Source: Brettanomyces bruxellensis | Lineage: Eukaryota > Ascomycota > Pichiomycetes > Pichiales > Pichiaceae | DNA: 64,000 nucleotides | NCBI RefSeq assembly: GCF_011074885.1 | Contig: NC_054689.1 | Location: 1,612,001-1,676,000 of the forward strand | Direction: 5' to 3' | In this document: positions 10,291 through 20,876 of the stretch, one piece after another | Position numbering within the stretch: the first letter of the stretch is position 1 | Layout: each line of letters opens with the position of its first letter | Translations under genes and position numbers: made by a program | Notes under the pieces: generated by a model | Database searches by the model: none | What the model was told of the DNA's origin: nothing | What the model saw: only the letters and a program-made list of their open reading frames with translations

Positions 10291-11505
10291 TTACCATGAT
10301 GAGGCAGCAGCAGCAGTCTCAACAGCCTCAGCACCTTCAGCACCTTCAGCAGCCCAATCCCCGTTAGAAGTCTGAGCCCAGTCAGCAGCAGTTGGCTCAG
10401 CAGTCCACTCAGCCTCAGCAGTCTCGGTAGTAGCCTCTTCCTCTTCTTCCTCGGCCTCGTACTCTGGAGCAGCCTCAACAATAGGTTCCTCTGGGTCTCT
10501 GTAGAAGTACAAGTCAGGCATAACACTCCATGGCTGGGTTCTGTCGGGAATAGTGCCTCTTAGTCTAAGAACCTCTCTGGCAAGCAACCACCACAACAAA
10601 CCGATTGAGTGCTTACCCTTGTTGTTGCATGGAATAGCGACATCAACGAATTCGGAAGGAGAATCACAATCTGACAAGGCAATAACAGGGATGTTAACAT
10701 ATGAAGCCTCCTTGATGGCCTGTGCGTCAGTTCTTGGGTCTGTCACAATAAGAAGTCTTGGCTCCTTGAAGGATCTAGTGATGTAGTTGGTGAAAGAACC
10801 TGGAGTGAATCTACCAGCAATTGGAGTAGCACCGGTATGGGAAGCAAACTTCAAAACAGCTCTTTGTCCCAAAGTTCTTGAAGAAACTGCAACAACGTCC
10901 GATGGGTTTGGAATAGCTGCAATAATTCTAGCGGCAAGAACAATTTTCTCCCAAGTCTTGTTTGGGTTGATCACGTTGACACCATCTGGTCTAGTCTTGT
11001 AGATGTATGGAATTTGGTGAATCTATAGTAAGAAGCGATTAATGTTAGTAAACTAGTTCTTGCTTTGAATATATATAGTAGACTCCGGCAACAAATGTGT
11101 ATGAATACGGATGGTGCAAAAAATGTTTGTTCTCTCCCATTTTAACATTGACAGGTTAATCAGTTCGAATATCTTCCAATGTGATATATTTCCTTAAATG
11201 TATGACCGTTGAACCATGCTAGATTGTCATAATCATGTTGTTGAAACCAAGGGATTATTGCTCACATGCCTAAATGCAACTCCAATATTTGCACTGATGT
11301 TTTTGCCAGTAATATCTCATCAACCAATTTGAACATAACTTAGCATCCTTCTATATTTTTTCATGGTTTCTGTAGCAACCGTACTCATAATAAAGCTAGT
11401 GAAGTCTATAAAGTTAAAACGTACGTTAGTGTTCTTTGAGCCAAGATGAGCGTTAGCTGCAATCAAGAGCTTCAAGTCGTCCTCAGTCAATGAAAAGTCA
11501 ACCAT
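10291..11505 (-). CDS. RPS0: 40S ribosomal protein S0 (uS2), one intron
   Basis: Cytosolic small-subunit protein uS2. Exon 1 is 11425..11505 (27 codons, [20 protein letters not shown] onward, ending KNTN). Exon 2 is 10291..11022 and opens [19 protein letters not shown]. The join aligns without a gap to S. cerevisiae Rps0 (LGARNVQVHQEPY). The 402-nt intron (11023..11424) has 5' GTACGT, TACTAAC and 3' TATAG, with a short branch-to-acceptor distance. The 270-residue product has the family core ([48 protein letters not shown]) and the usual acidic, Ala/Glu/Trp-rich tail. GTACGT is an unusual 5' splice site but is typical enough of ribosomal-protein introns in yeasts. Confidence 0.96.
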
Positions 11506-12092
11506 GTTGATGGTACCCTGTATTATGTTCACTTTCTTGTATAAAACACGAGTTGGATGAGGTGTCAGTCCTTAAAATGGTACTGTAGCTATGTAAACGT
11601 ACGTATAAGCACTCCTCAATACAAGTGCTGAAAAATATAAATTTTTTTGTACTCTATTTTTTTTTCACTTCTTTCCCGGAAGGATGGCCCGGCTCTTCGA
11701 CCATACCCAGATATCAAAGTTTTTTCCTTCGATTTTTCCTTCCCCCTTCCCCTTTTTTTTTCGCTCAGCTGGGGTAGTTTCGCTGCATCCCCACTTCATT
11801 CAAGCGGCAAGCTGCACCACCGAACAAACTAGATTCTATCTTAGACAAGGGTATATGTATTGCCACTACAAAAGTTTTCACGTAGTTAAATTGTTGACTA
11901 ATACACATCCAGACATGGTAATACAGTTTCTGTTGGTTGAGTAATGTTATTTATGTCGCCTGATAGGGTTATCTTCTGTGTTGGAATAACCTTTTACCGG
12001 TTCATTTTTTTTATCGCAAGGTGTGAGGAGTATTCAAATTTTCTTATCCTCACAACTTAAGAGCCCTTCTTTTTTTTTCATGTGAATTAAAT

Positions 12093-12098
12093 CACGTG
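12093..12098. promoter_or_regulatory. CACGTG E-box in atCACGTGat context
   Basis: The extended palindrome (atcacgtgat, 12091..12100) fits the RTCACRTG site of Cbf1-type bHLH factors. It lies about 590 bp upstream of RPS0 and 635 bp upstream of AIM14. Cbf1 is used at ribosomal-protein promoters in several non-Saccharomyces yeasts, but the factor and target here are inferred. Confidence 0.35.
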
Positions 12099-12163
12099 AT
12101 TGTTCTTGTAAATGTGGCATCCTTACATAAAATATTAGTCCTTCTTGAATGATGGCTTTCCCC

Positions 12164-12193
12164 AAAAAAAAAAAAATATATATATATATATAT
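12164..12193. repeat. Poly-A plus (TA)n microsatellite
   Basis: A 13-base A run is followed directly by about eight TA units. It is a simple low-complexity repeat in the RPS0/AIM14 spacer. Confidence 0.9.
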
Positions 12194-12732
12194 GTAATGT
12201 ATACTTGCGATGAAGCAGGTCATCGTCCTTAACAAGGGTCTTTCTAGTAGTTGGTGGACTATTCCCAACACAAGAAATTGCTGAGTTACAAATCAGGATA
12301 CAATTCTATATATATTATATTCAGCTATATATATTTTTGTAATTTGATACAACCAAAGAGGAGGAAAAAATCCTGGATTATGCTATGTCTCTTTAATCTT
12401 TTTTACTCTATTTATTTTTCCCCTTTTTTTCTTAGGCACGCAGTTATCGGCAGAAACAGAATGGTTTGCAGAAATATGGCCTGCAATTCAAATAGCTTCT
12501 TCCACCTGGATTCATCAGCAAGATTTATTACTAGTATTGACCAGTGTTTTCATGATGATACTTGCAACTTATCTAATGAACATTGTGCAATAGTATAATC
12601 TCTCTTGTTCATTAACAAAGCTGTCATTCTAAATTGTTTTGGCATTTGGTTCTGCCATAAGTTCGTTCCGTTCCTTAATTGAGTATCTTTTGATTCTGGT
12701 CTGCTATCTGAATATTATATTCCGGCAAAGGA

Positions 12733-15051
12733 ATGGTGTCTCTTCATAAATTTCTGGAGCGTATTGGTTTGAGTATACTAGTGAATACAGTTGATATTAA
12801 CTATAAGCAGAAGCGATCAAAGATTACCACACAATATGGATATTACACTTTTATCGTTATGATAATATTTTTGGCCTTTATACCTTTCAGAAAATGTGTG
12901 CATAGGTTTCTTGATCATATTATGGGTTATAGAATAAGACGGAGGCTTCGGTCTTTAGCTTCCCGTGAAAGATTGATGTTTGTTAATGTTAGGGTGATAA
13001 GATATATCTTGCTTTTGTCAACGATACTTACATTGTTAACGTTGCTTCAAACTCATATGGATGTTTGTTTCATAGCAGCAAGGTTAGGACGAGTTTCTGT
13101 TTACTGTTTACCAACTGTGCTTTTTTTGACCTTACGTCCCTCGCCTCTACCCCATACATTATATCTAGCTTTGATACCAATTCATAAATGGCTTTCAAGG
13201 CTAATTTTTTTACAAGGAATTCTTCACTCCCTCTTGTACTTCATATATTTTGTTACCCAAGGGGAATTGTACAAGATATTGTCATTTAAGAATCTCACAG
13301 GCGTCATAGCTCTTTTCGCTTTTTTGATATTAGTCTTAACTTCCTTACCCATAGTGAGACGTCGGCATTATCGCATATTCTTTTCAAATCATTACATTCA
13401 ATCATGGTTTCTTGTTATTGCATTATACTTTCATTCGAGACCTTCAATTCCCTTTATTACGATTACAAATGTTGGTGTCCTTTTGTATCAAATTTATTAT
13501 AAGTACAAGATGAGTGCATTATCTGAGATTAAAGTTCATGATGTTTCTGAAACAATGTCTGTGATCGAAATTCCGAATTCTGCAATAAGGATTAAAACGC
13601 TGATTCCTGGAGCGCATATTAGAATGATTGATTTTCCCACAAATCACTTTTTTAAATGTTTGCTAAATGGATTTTTTGTTCCAGAGCAGCATCCATATAC
13701 TCTCGCAACAATTGAATCTGATAGTGTACAAAAACTAGTCGTTAAAAGAGGTGATTTTAAGCTTGAGAGCAAAGCCAGGTACTTAATAACTGGTTCCTAT
13801 CTTCCACACTTGGATTTTCTAGCTTCAACAGCAGATGGAGGTGGGAGCATTAATTCATTAGCTGTGTGTGCAGGGATGAAAAAATGTCTTATTGTGGTGG
13901 GTGGTTCGGCAATTAGTTTTGCATTACCTATTCTTAGAGTTCTTGGTTACAATGGAGTTATTGTTAAGATCATCTGGGTTCTTCGTAATCATGAAGATTT
14001 GAAGGTTTTGAACTATTTCAAGAATATATTAGTTAATAATGATAGTATTGATATTTTTATCACTGGAAATTATACACACTATGAAAAGAGGCAGTTTAGA
14101 GAAATTGTCTACGATTTGCATAGAAAAAGGGAAAAGGTAGAGGCCAATAGAGAAAGACAATATCTTTCACCCAGTTTATTGAAAGAAAATAAGACCAATC
14201 CTAAGAAATTATCTCCATTGGATATATCTGAAATAGAAAATGCGGATATTGTGAGGAATTATGGTGCTTGCAAAGTTCGAAGCCTACCAGAAAATGCTTT
14301 TAATGGTTTGGAATCTGAACGTGATCCTAAAAAATTTTTGGGAGGGCGTATACATAGAAGAGGGAGTATAATATCTCTTAAAGAACACACGCGATCAGAT
14401 GAATCAGCGGAGCATGATGAAAGTGCATTTGAAAATGTCGATTTGGAGTTTAATGGAATTCCCCTGGATACTCAGAAAAAGCAAAATTATTGTCAGTCAG
14501 ATCATCAATATCATCCAGACCACATAAACCAAAATCCGGATAGTTTTAGTAAAGAGCCAAATTGTTTGCCTCGGTTGGATAATTCAACCGAACTTATTGG
14601 AACTTGTGATTCAAATAATGATATTACGAATGATTCTAATGACACATCAAGAAAAGGTTCTTTAGGTTCAGAAGTATATGATGATTTGAGTAACTATTGG
14701 ATTCTTAAAGGTCTTTCTTGCCGGATAGAATTTGGAAGACCAATTTTAGGACTATACTACTATAATTGGTGCTTGAGTTCATCATGTATTGGGCCGATGG
14801 TCGATGTTTCATCTGGAGAACTTTTATGTTATGATCAATTAAATTCTGCTGCTGCGGAAGAAGCTGAAAACAATTTCTACAAAAGTGCTCTGTTTCTAAA
14901 GCACAAAAGGGCTAGATTTTGTGATTGTGGTGGGAAGCCAGACGATAAAATCTGGGTTATATCTGCTGGTCCTAAGGGGTTGGTCAATAAGGTCCATTTA
15001 TGGGCTGATGAATGTGGATTCCGATTTCACGAGGAAAGTTTTAGTATTTAA
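12733..15051 (+). CDS. AIM14: Ferric-reductase-like NADPH oxidase Aim14/Yno1
   Basis: A 772-residue ER/perinuclear membrane flavocytochrome. In S. cerevisiae Aim14 (Yno1) makes superoxide from NADPH. Several N-terminal membrane helices carry two His-x13-His heme pairs, H151/H165 and H220/H234. The FAD motif HPYT is at 320-323 and the NADPH motif GGSAISFALP at 390-399, followed by IIWVLRNHED. The LIPIHKWLSRL and SAISFALPILR blocks align closely with S. cerevisiae Aim14. It is about 200 residues longer than that protein because of a polar, acidic insert (about 455-690) before the last flavodoxin-fold segment. The C-terminal CGP motif reads AGP (SAGPKGL, near 745), losing the usual cysteine. The ATG at 12733 is the first in frame. 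Confidence 0.92.
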   Translation: MVSLHKFLERIGLSILVNTVDINYKQKRSKITTQYGYYTFIVMIIFLAFIPFRKCVHRFLDHIMGYRIRRRLRSLASRERLMFVNVRVIRYILLLSTILTLLTLLQTHMDVCFIAARLGRVSVYCLPTVLFLTLRPSPLPHTLYLALIPIHKWLSRLIFLQGILHSLLYFIYFVTQGELYKILSFKNLTGVIALFAFLILVLTSLPIVRRRHYRIFFSNHYIQSWFLVIALYFHSRPSIPFITITNVGVLLYQIYYKYKMSALSEIKVHDVSETMSVIEIPNSAIRIKTLIPGAHIRMIDFPTNHFFKCLLNGFFVPEQHPYTLATIESDSVQKLVVKRGDFKLESKARYLITGSYLPHLDFLASTADGGGSINSLAVCAGMKKCLIVVGGSAISFALPILRVLGYNGVIVKIIWVLRNHEDLKVLNYFKNILVNNDSIDIFITGNYTHYEKRQFREIVYDLHRKREKVEANRERQYLSPSLLKENKTNPKKLSPLDISEIENADIVRNYGACKVRSLPENAFNGLESERDPKKFLGGRIHRRGSIISLKEHTRSDESAEHDESAFENVDLEFNGIPLDTQKKQNYCQSDHQYHPDHINQNPDSFSKEPNCLPRLDNSTELIGTCDSNNDITNDSNDTSRKGSLGSEVYDDLSNYWILKGLSCRIEFGRPILGLYYYNWCLSSSCIGPMVDVSSGELLCYDQLNSAAAEEAENNFYKSALFLKHKRARFCDCGGKPDDKIWVISAGPKGLVNKVHLWADECGFRFHEESFSI

Positions 15052-15367
15052 ACTAAATATTTGCATACAACCTCTTCTATCTAATAATCATCGTTTTAAC
15101 GTATTTTTGTATTTTACAATTATCATGATAGGTTTCCTCTTCCCGCGTTCATACCTTTTTTTCCTCTCTGCTACTTTTCACTTTGTTTCCTATTTAGGAA
15201 GCTTTCTTTATTAAATTAGAGCGTAAAAAAAAAGGATTGAAGTTAGCCTTCTTAATTAATTTCCTGAATTAACTGAAACTTGCATTACTTCAAAAGAAGT
15301 TTAACAATGATGTGCTATTTTAAAAGAATTATCTATTTTATTGATCATCCGGTGTCATTGAAGCATC
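15052..15367. other. Intergenic AIM14-AMA1 spacer
   Basis: A 316-bp AT-rich stretch between two genes on the same strand. I see no meiotic URS1-type GC-rich element in it. Confidence 0.5.
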
Positions 15368-16972
15368 ATGAGTGACAGTTTTGCCCCCGATGCTACTGTT
15401 ACGAATCGAAGCCTACCCTGCATAATAAATCAATGTGAAATCACCGACAGATTCATTCCTCAAATAAAAGATCATATGGATATTTTTGTTAAATCACATT
15501 TACCTGATTTCGCTTATGAAAGGACAAGGAAAAAAGCAGATGCCCAAACCCAGGGTTCTGCGCTCAGCTTATATCAACCGCAATTATTTATGTTACAAAA
15601 TGAGCACTTCCTAGTTACCCCCAATATCGAACCCATTAATTTTTCCCAGAGGTTAATAATTTCCCAAAATGAATCTGTGGTTAGCAATAAAACTCGTGAA
15701 CTCAAGTGTCCGCTCAAATTCCATGGAACACAGCGAGAACAAATTGCCACTGCATTGGGATTTGATTGCTCAAGAATATTAAGCTTTAGAACAAAGAGAA
15801 ATACTTCAAAATATAAATCATCAATTCAATTTCCAGGGTTAAGTTCTAAATTCATAAAAAAGGATGATTATTTAAAACATAATAAAAAGGAGACAGCTGT
15901 TTTGAAGGATATAGCATTCAAAGTGTTAGATGCACCAGGTTTAAGAAATGATTACTATTCTAATACTGTGTGTTGGTCAAAAGATTCAAGCATACTAGCA
16001 GTTGGTTTAGGATCATCTCTTTATACTTGGAGCGAAGGTACTGGAACCTTAGCAATGCAAAAATTAAATAATGAAATGATCTCATCCATGTCATATAACT
16101 ACGGAGGCATTTTGGCATTGGGAACAAAAGGAGGAAATATTGCCGTGTACGATAAGGGCTCCAGATTGATATCAGATACATGTATCTTTAGATCAAAAAC
16201 TGGAATCTCTTGCATTAAATGGTTACATAACCAGGAGTATTTTTTTGCAGGGAATGATACAGGTGAAATTGGCTTATTCGAGTTTAGAAAAGCCATCTCC
16301 AATACACCCGGCGGTACGGAATATAATCTTGTTAAACTTGCCACTTTTTCCTGCAATCGCCAACAAATCTGTGGTATTGACGTCAACTATAAAAACACAC
16401 AAATGGCCGTAGGATGTAATGAGAACAAGTGTACAATATATGATATCAGTATACCCACAAGAATTGTTCGAATGCATTCCCTTGAGCATAAAGCAGCAGT
16501 TAAGGCAGTTGCATTTTGTCCATGGATGCCCACTCTATTGGCTACTGGTGGAGGAAGCAAGGATCGAAGTATTAGATTTTGGCATACGACTTCTGGTACG
16601 TTGGTTAAATGTTTTGAGACTAAAGGTCAAATAACATCGTTGATTTGGTCTACATTTAAGAAGGAGTTATTGGCAACATTTGGATTTGGAAGTTCTGGGT
16701 CGGAGAATATTTTAATAGAGGTTTATTTATATCCTTCTATGAAACTCGTGAAGAGGGTTGAAAGTATATCTGACATGAGAGTATTGACAGCTGATCTATC
16801 TAATGACCACAAATCTATTTGTACTGGTTTAAGTGATCAATCGGTAAGAATTTACTCAATTTGGAATGCCAATGTTAGTATCAAAACCGGAGTATACGAC
16901 AAAGATATTTTTGAAAGCAAATTGATTGAGCTTGCAGAGGGTATTAATTACAATTATGAGGATATACGATGA
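15368..16972 (+). CDS. AMA1: Meiosis-specific APC/C activator Ama1 (Cdc20/Cdh1 family)
   Basis: A 534-residue WD40 activator of the anaphase-promoting complex. An N-terminal C-box is at 27-31 (DRFIP), and the protein ends in the Ile-Arg dipeptide that docks on the APC/C. The propeller opens FKVLDAPGLRNDYYSN, and the block HKAAVKAVAFCPWMPTLLAT followed by GGGSKDRSIRFWHT is nearly identical to S. cerevisiae Ama1, which separates it from Cdc20 and Cdh1. Its length is close to the 593 of S. cerevisiae. In S. cerevisiae Ama1 is made in meiosis and drives exit from meiosis II and spore formation. The presence of an intact copy suggests the organism is, or recently was, able to undergo meiosis. Confidence 0.93.
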   Translation: MSDSFAPDATVTNRSLPCIINQCEITDRFIPQIKDHMDIFVKSHLPDFAYERTRKKADAQTQGSALSLYQPQLFMLQNEHFLVTPNIEPINFSQRLIISQNESVVSNKTRELKCPLKFHGTQREQIATALGFDCSRILSFRTKRNTSKYKSSIQFPGLSSKFIKKDDYLKHNKKETAVLKDIAFKVLDAPGLRNDYYSNTVCWSKDSSILAVGLGSSLYTWSEGTGTLAMQKLNNEMISSMSYNYGGILALGTKGGNIAVYDKGSRLISDTCIFRSKTGISCIKWLHNQEYFFAGNDTGEIGLFEFRKAISNTPGGTEYNLVKLATFSCNRQQICGIDVNYKNTQMAVGCNENKCTIYDISIPTRIVRMHSLEHKAAVKAVAFCPWMPTLLATGGGSKDRSIRFWHTTSGTLVKCFETKGQITSLIWSTFKKELLATFGFGSSGSENILIEVYLYPSMKLVKRVESISDMRVLTADLSNDHKSICTGLSDQSVRIYSIWNANVSIKTGVYDKDIFESKLIELAEGINYNYEDIR

Positions 16973-17122
16973 ATCAAGAATGAATCAACCTTTCAGATGG
17001 AACTATAATATACATTTTAAATAATATTTACATATATACACATATGCATATATACACTTACACACCTACAAAAAAGCTATAGAGCAGCGGTCATACATAT
17101 CCGTTTCTATAGAGAGCGAGCT

Positions 17123-18685
17123 TCAAGATGGAACCCCCTCCACTTCTTTTGCAGCCTGCTCCTGCGTTAATTTTCTCCAACGACGTCGATTTTGGTGGAC
17201 CGGAACCCTATTGAACTGTAAAAGAATAAGAAGTAAAAGTAAGATAAATGCAATAACCGCACCTGGCGTTATCATACGAATAAATATCATTTTTGATATT
17301 GTCTTTTGATAAGGGCAAACAGTGCTTAAACCCTTCACCCAACAGTTAGAACTCGATAATGAGTTAACATCGATCCAAAGACCTGTGTCAGTAGAAGGTA
17401 TCACTGCAATTGCCTTGTCCTGTTCAAAAACTGTAGTTGGCACAGCAATGACATAGTTGCTTCCAATATCGTAGCAAGATTCACTGGCCGTTAAAAAATC
17501 TGAAGAAACTTTAGAAACAGCAAAAGTGTCTGGTTTCTCTGAGTTCTGACAAAGGACTCTGTACCTCCCGCCACATTTTACAACCTTCCAGCCCGAAGTT
17601 GTAATAATTGCACATCTTTCTAGTTTTGCAATATCACTACTTGTTTCATCTGTTGCGGAGCCAGTATTTTCGAATGTAGGTTGATAAACAGCCCAGCTCC
17701 AGAAAGCATATTCTAGATATACAGATATGTCTGAAAGCTTTGAAAAAATTTGCGAAATGATTGGTGAGTACCCTAACTTAATGGACTTCACAAATGTGTC
17801 TAATGAGATATCCCCCCGGGAATAAGTAAACCGAAAACTTGATGTATCATTAGAAATTGTGACGTTGTTGATGTCATCGATATCCTTCCATGCAACAGGC
17901 AACGTTGGATAGTTATCTGAAATTTGTTTCCACCTCTGAGTCCCCAGCAAAGAACTTGAAATAAACATGGTATTAAGACCTGAATTCTCCTTATATGTAG
18001 TATTAAGAAGTAAATCGTCGTTGATTAATATTGCTAACGTTCTCAAGTTGTCCGTAAATAGCATTTCCTGTAGTGATGGAATGGATGTAATATTTAAATG
18101 GCTTGGTGTTATTAAGTTATTCAAATTCTGAAATTCTGATTCCAAATAATGAATTTCAGTTATATATTTTGATTTCGTATAAACGATCGAATGTACGCTA
18201 ATTAGCAAATAAAGAGGATTTGTGTTTAGAACATTATCGGTGAGAGAAATGAAGTTATTGATCACACCTATCAGCGATGTAATGTTAAAAGTCTGTGGAC
18301 TTTCGCATCTTTCTGATGTTCTATTTGTTATTAAACTTTCAAGAGGGCAAAGCGACCAATCTCTCGAATACTCATTGTAATAAAGATCAATATAAAGTGC
18401 TTGAACACCAACGTCCAATAAAGTGTTTATCTCTGCTAATGATTCTGAAGTGTAGCCAAATGATTCAAATACTGTGGAGGTAATATTGACTCCCACCACA
18501 ACATCATCTATTATGGTTGCATTTTCTGAAATATCACGCTGTGTTCGTATAGCTACGGCTCGTGTGGATGAGAGATTAGGCCATGCTTCTCGTTGATGTA
18601 AAGTTGTAAAGTTTGCTCCTGCATTGACGTAAGAAAAGAAATAGGCACAATGAAAAAAAAGAATGACACAGTTCCAGCCAATCAT
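17123..18685 (-). CDS. MTC6: Mtc6-like type I membrane glycoprotein
   Basis: A 520-residue protein close in size to S. cerevisiae Mtc6 (526 aa). It has a signal peptide (about 1-22), a long lumenal domain with many N-glycosylation sequons (NFT, NLS, NAT, NIT, NTT, NVT), a single transmembrane helix near 475-497 (ITPGAVIAFILLLLLILLQF) and a short basic cytosolic tail. Near the N terminus is the family-like pattern in which an RTQRDISEN segment precedes a D..VVGVNITST strand. In S. cerevisiae Mtc6 was found through synthetic effects with a telomere-capping mutant, and its biochemical role is unknown. The gene is convergent with AMA1. Confidence 0.75.
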   Translation of the reverse strand: MIGWNCVILFFHCAYFFSYVNAGANFTTLHQREAWPNLSSTRAVAIRTQRDISENATIIDDVVVGVNITSTVFESFGYTSESLAEINTLLDVGVQALYIDLYYNEYSRDWSLCPLESLITNRTSERCESPQTFNITSLIGVINNFISLTDNVLNTNPLYLLISVHSIVYTKSKYITEIHYLESEFQNLNNLITPSHLNITSIPSLQEMLFTDNLRTLAILINDDLLLNTTYKENSGLNTMFISSSLLGTQRWKQISDNYPTLPVAWKDIDDINNVTISNDTSSFRFTYSRGDISLDTFVKSIKLGYSPIISQIFSKLSDISVYLEYAFWSWAVYQPTFENTGSATDETSSDIAKLERCAIITTSGWKVVKCGGRYRVLCQNSEKPDTFAVSKVSSDFLTASESCYDIGSNYVIAVPTTVFEQDKAIAVIPSTDTGLWIDVNSLSSSNCWVKGLSTVCPYQKTISKMIFIRMITPGAVIAFILLLLLILLQFNRVPVHQNRRRWRKLTQEQAAKEVEGVPS

Positions 18686-18825
18686 GCTGCCAATTGTCCT
18701 TACAGACCTCCCTGATAGTCACCATACTCAAAAGAAACGATTCATCCAGTACCGTATGGAAACTTTATCGTTCCTCAGAGTAAACCCCCAAACAATTCCC
18801 AACGCATCCTTCGATAATGAGATGC

Positions 18826-18842
18826 AAAAAAAAAAAAAAAAA
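18826..18842 (-). terminator. Pol III terminator of tRNA-Lys
   Basis: A run of 17 A on the + strand, read as T from the tRNA strand, immediately 3' of the tRNA. This is far longer than the minimum needed in yeast. Confidence 0.85.
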
Positions 18843-18915
18843 AGCCCTACGCGGGGCTTGAACCCGCAACCTTGTGATTAAGAGTCACACGCTCTACCGA
18901 TTGAGCTAGCAAGGC
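18843..18915 (-). tRNA. tRNA-Lys (anticodon CTT)
   Basis: A 73-nt cloverleaf without an intron. The acceptor stem is GCCTTGC/GTAGGGC with wobble pairs, the D-arm is GCTC..GAGC, and the anticodon arm is TGTGA-CTCTTAA-TCACA with anticodon CTT. The T-arm is GCGGG-TTCAAGC-CCCGC and the discriminator base is T. A long T run follows the gene (A run on the + strand, about 18826..18842) and serves as the RNA polymerase III terminator. The A box and B box (GGTTCAAGC) are inside the gene as usual. Confidence 0.97.
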
Positions 18916-20876
18916 TTTCAACAATTTTGCAAGGGGTCTGCTTTGGTTTGAACCTAAATTATTTTGGATTATGTAAGTACAAAGTGATTTGTGTGTTTGT
19001 TTTTGTCGGAACCTATGAGTTATAATAATGTTTCATATGTTAATAACGCATAAAGGTTCAACTGGTATTTGATTTATAATATGTGAATCAAATTAATGTT
19101 CAGACAGATAGAAGAAATAATTCGCGGAGAAATTTTTCCTGTGAAATAAATTTCTCCCTAATCTACTTTCGGCTGAGAATGACCTATTCCACTTCTGCGG
19201 AAAAATATCTCTTATATGTATGTACTACTTTTTCCTTATATACTATGTGTCTCTTAGAAGGGACGACGACTTTATTGTGTAATTTGCAATACATATTCAT
19301 ATAAGGAAATCCATCTTGAAGTGATCCTTCAGCTGAAACCAAGAGTAACCTTCGGGTTCTCGCTGGATTACAAACGTGTTCGTAAGGACCCTATTTTGTT
19401 ATGGGGTCATTCTATGCAACAGAAGTCTTTTCTATATCCGAACTATATGGCCAATCCCGTTCATAACCTTGGGCATCTGCGCGCTCGGTAGTGCTACGGC
19501 ACAGAGATATGTGAGCAATTAAGTAGATACAAATGTCACACGGGATTTATATACTCTGACAGTTTTGAAGTGTTGAATCAAACCAGTAAAAGATGAAGTA
19601 TTGTATGTTGTAAAATAATGTTTTTAGAATGTGATGATGTAATTTAAGTAGGTGCGGATGTCGGAGTTAAGAGAGACCTTATGAGTTACTCCCGGGCTTT
19701 AACTATCAAACTCCTTCTTTAATCGAACTAATAAGTACCTAGCAGTCAGTTTTGCAAATGATGTTTGAAACATCTATAAAATTTTATTTATGCCGATAAA
19801 AACTAATTGTACAGAGCTCCCTGATTCTATATTAACCGTTCTTTTAAATGAGAAAGCAGAAGTTTATATTATAATCCTAGGTTTATTGAAATCTATCTTT
19901 ATATCCTAATTATTTAAATAAGCAACCAATACATACTATGTAGTAAAAATAATATTAATGTGTTGGTCCCTTAATAACTTGCTTAACTTTTGTCATTCCA
20001 CATGACCGTTTACATCATGCATATTTCGTCTGCATAAAAGTGCTAAAGTCCTAAACTATATAAACACAATTTCACAACATGTGGTTACCCGAGTTTCTCA
20101 ATTTTCATTGTTTGATTACTTATTAACCAGAAAATTACCCAATGGGAGTTACATTTTCCCAGCCACTTTTTTGATTTACAAACTTTCCTTGCATTTCCTC
20201 TTCAATCCTTATTAAAAACCAAAACTTTACAGATCAGTTTCACATCCCTTTACCAAATTCATATTTCAGATTACGTAACTTAATAAAATATTAGCGCGCA
20301 CTAACAACAGCTCATTTATGATTAATTCTGAAAAAAATTGAAGTCGCGAAAAGAAATATGTATGTATATTTTGGAGCAGCTACCGAAAGGTGAGAAAAGT
20401 GGGATAGCGCTATATATTTTTGGATCTTTCATGCAAAAATTCATTTATACATTTGTGAAAATATTACATTCCTGCTTAACTTTTTATCAGATAGCAAGAA
20501 ACATATTTGATTGAAAGTAACAAAATATAAAATTAAAAAAAAAAACTTCAAATACCATGGTATTGCCAAAAAATCGCAAGATCTTGAAAATATCGTTTGT
20601 GATCACGAAACCTCCTCAATGTCCCGCTTCTTTTGTGTAAAGTGCGTACAGTCTTCTTATCCCGTTTGAAAAAATTGCAAGTATTTACCATATACTAAAT
20701 CAGGAAATCATAATAATTTCATGGATATGAAATTGATTTAATACAAAAGTAAAATATATATTTATGCAATTTTTTTAATGGCCTTTGAATCTTGACACTT
20801 TTACCAAAGACATAATTTAAAGTTAATAATAAGCTGACAGTGCTGAAAGTCTGAAATCAAAACCTTGCCTACTAAA
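18916..20876. other. Long intergenic region upstream of tRNA-Lys
   Basis: Nearly 2 kb without a convincing protein gene. A moderately GC-rich, hairpin-prone part (about 19310..19520 and 19640..19740) stands out from AT-rich flanks and could hold an unannotated RNA, but I could not match it to a known snRNA, snoRNA, RNase P or SRP RNA. A segment at about 19962 begins TGTTGG and has a TATA box, but no LTR structure could be shown. Confidence 0.4.

Larger units (their letters stand above)
11506..12732. other. Divergent promoter region, RPS0 / AIM14
   Basis: About 1.2 kb with T-rich stretches (11641..11765), an A-run joined to an AT repeat (12164..12193) and an E-box at 12093..12098. A 115-codon frame at 12251..12598 has no domain features and is not called. 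Confidence 0.5.

Noticed and set aside
10209..10526. 105-codon minus-strand frame rich in Leu and Arg
   Set aside because: It is a shadow of the Ala/Glu-rich RPS0 tail in another frame.
12251..12598. 115-codon frame upstream of AIM14
   Set aside because: The composition is that of translated AT-rich DNA (Phe, Tyr, Ile, Ser), with no domain.
19485..19515. U6-like ACAGAGA stretch
   Set aside because: Only eight bases match. The rest of U6, which is highly conserved, is absent.
19962..20110. Possible solo LTR beginning TGTTGG near tRNA-Lys
   Set aside because: No matching CA end, no target-site duplication and no second copy in the window.
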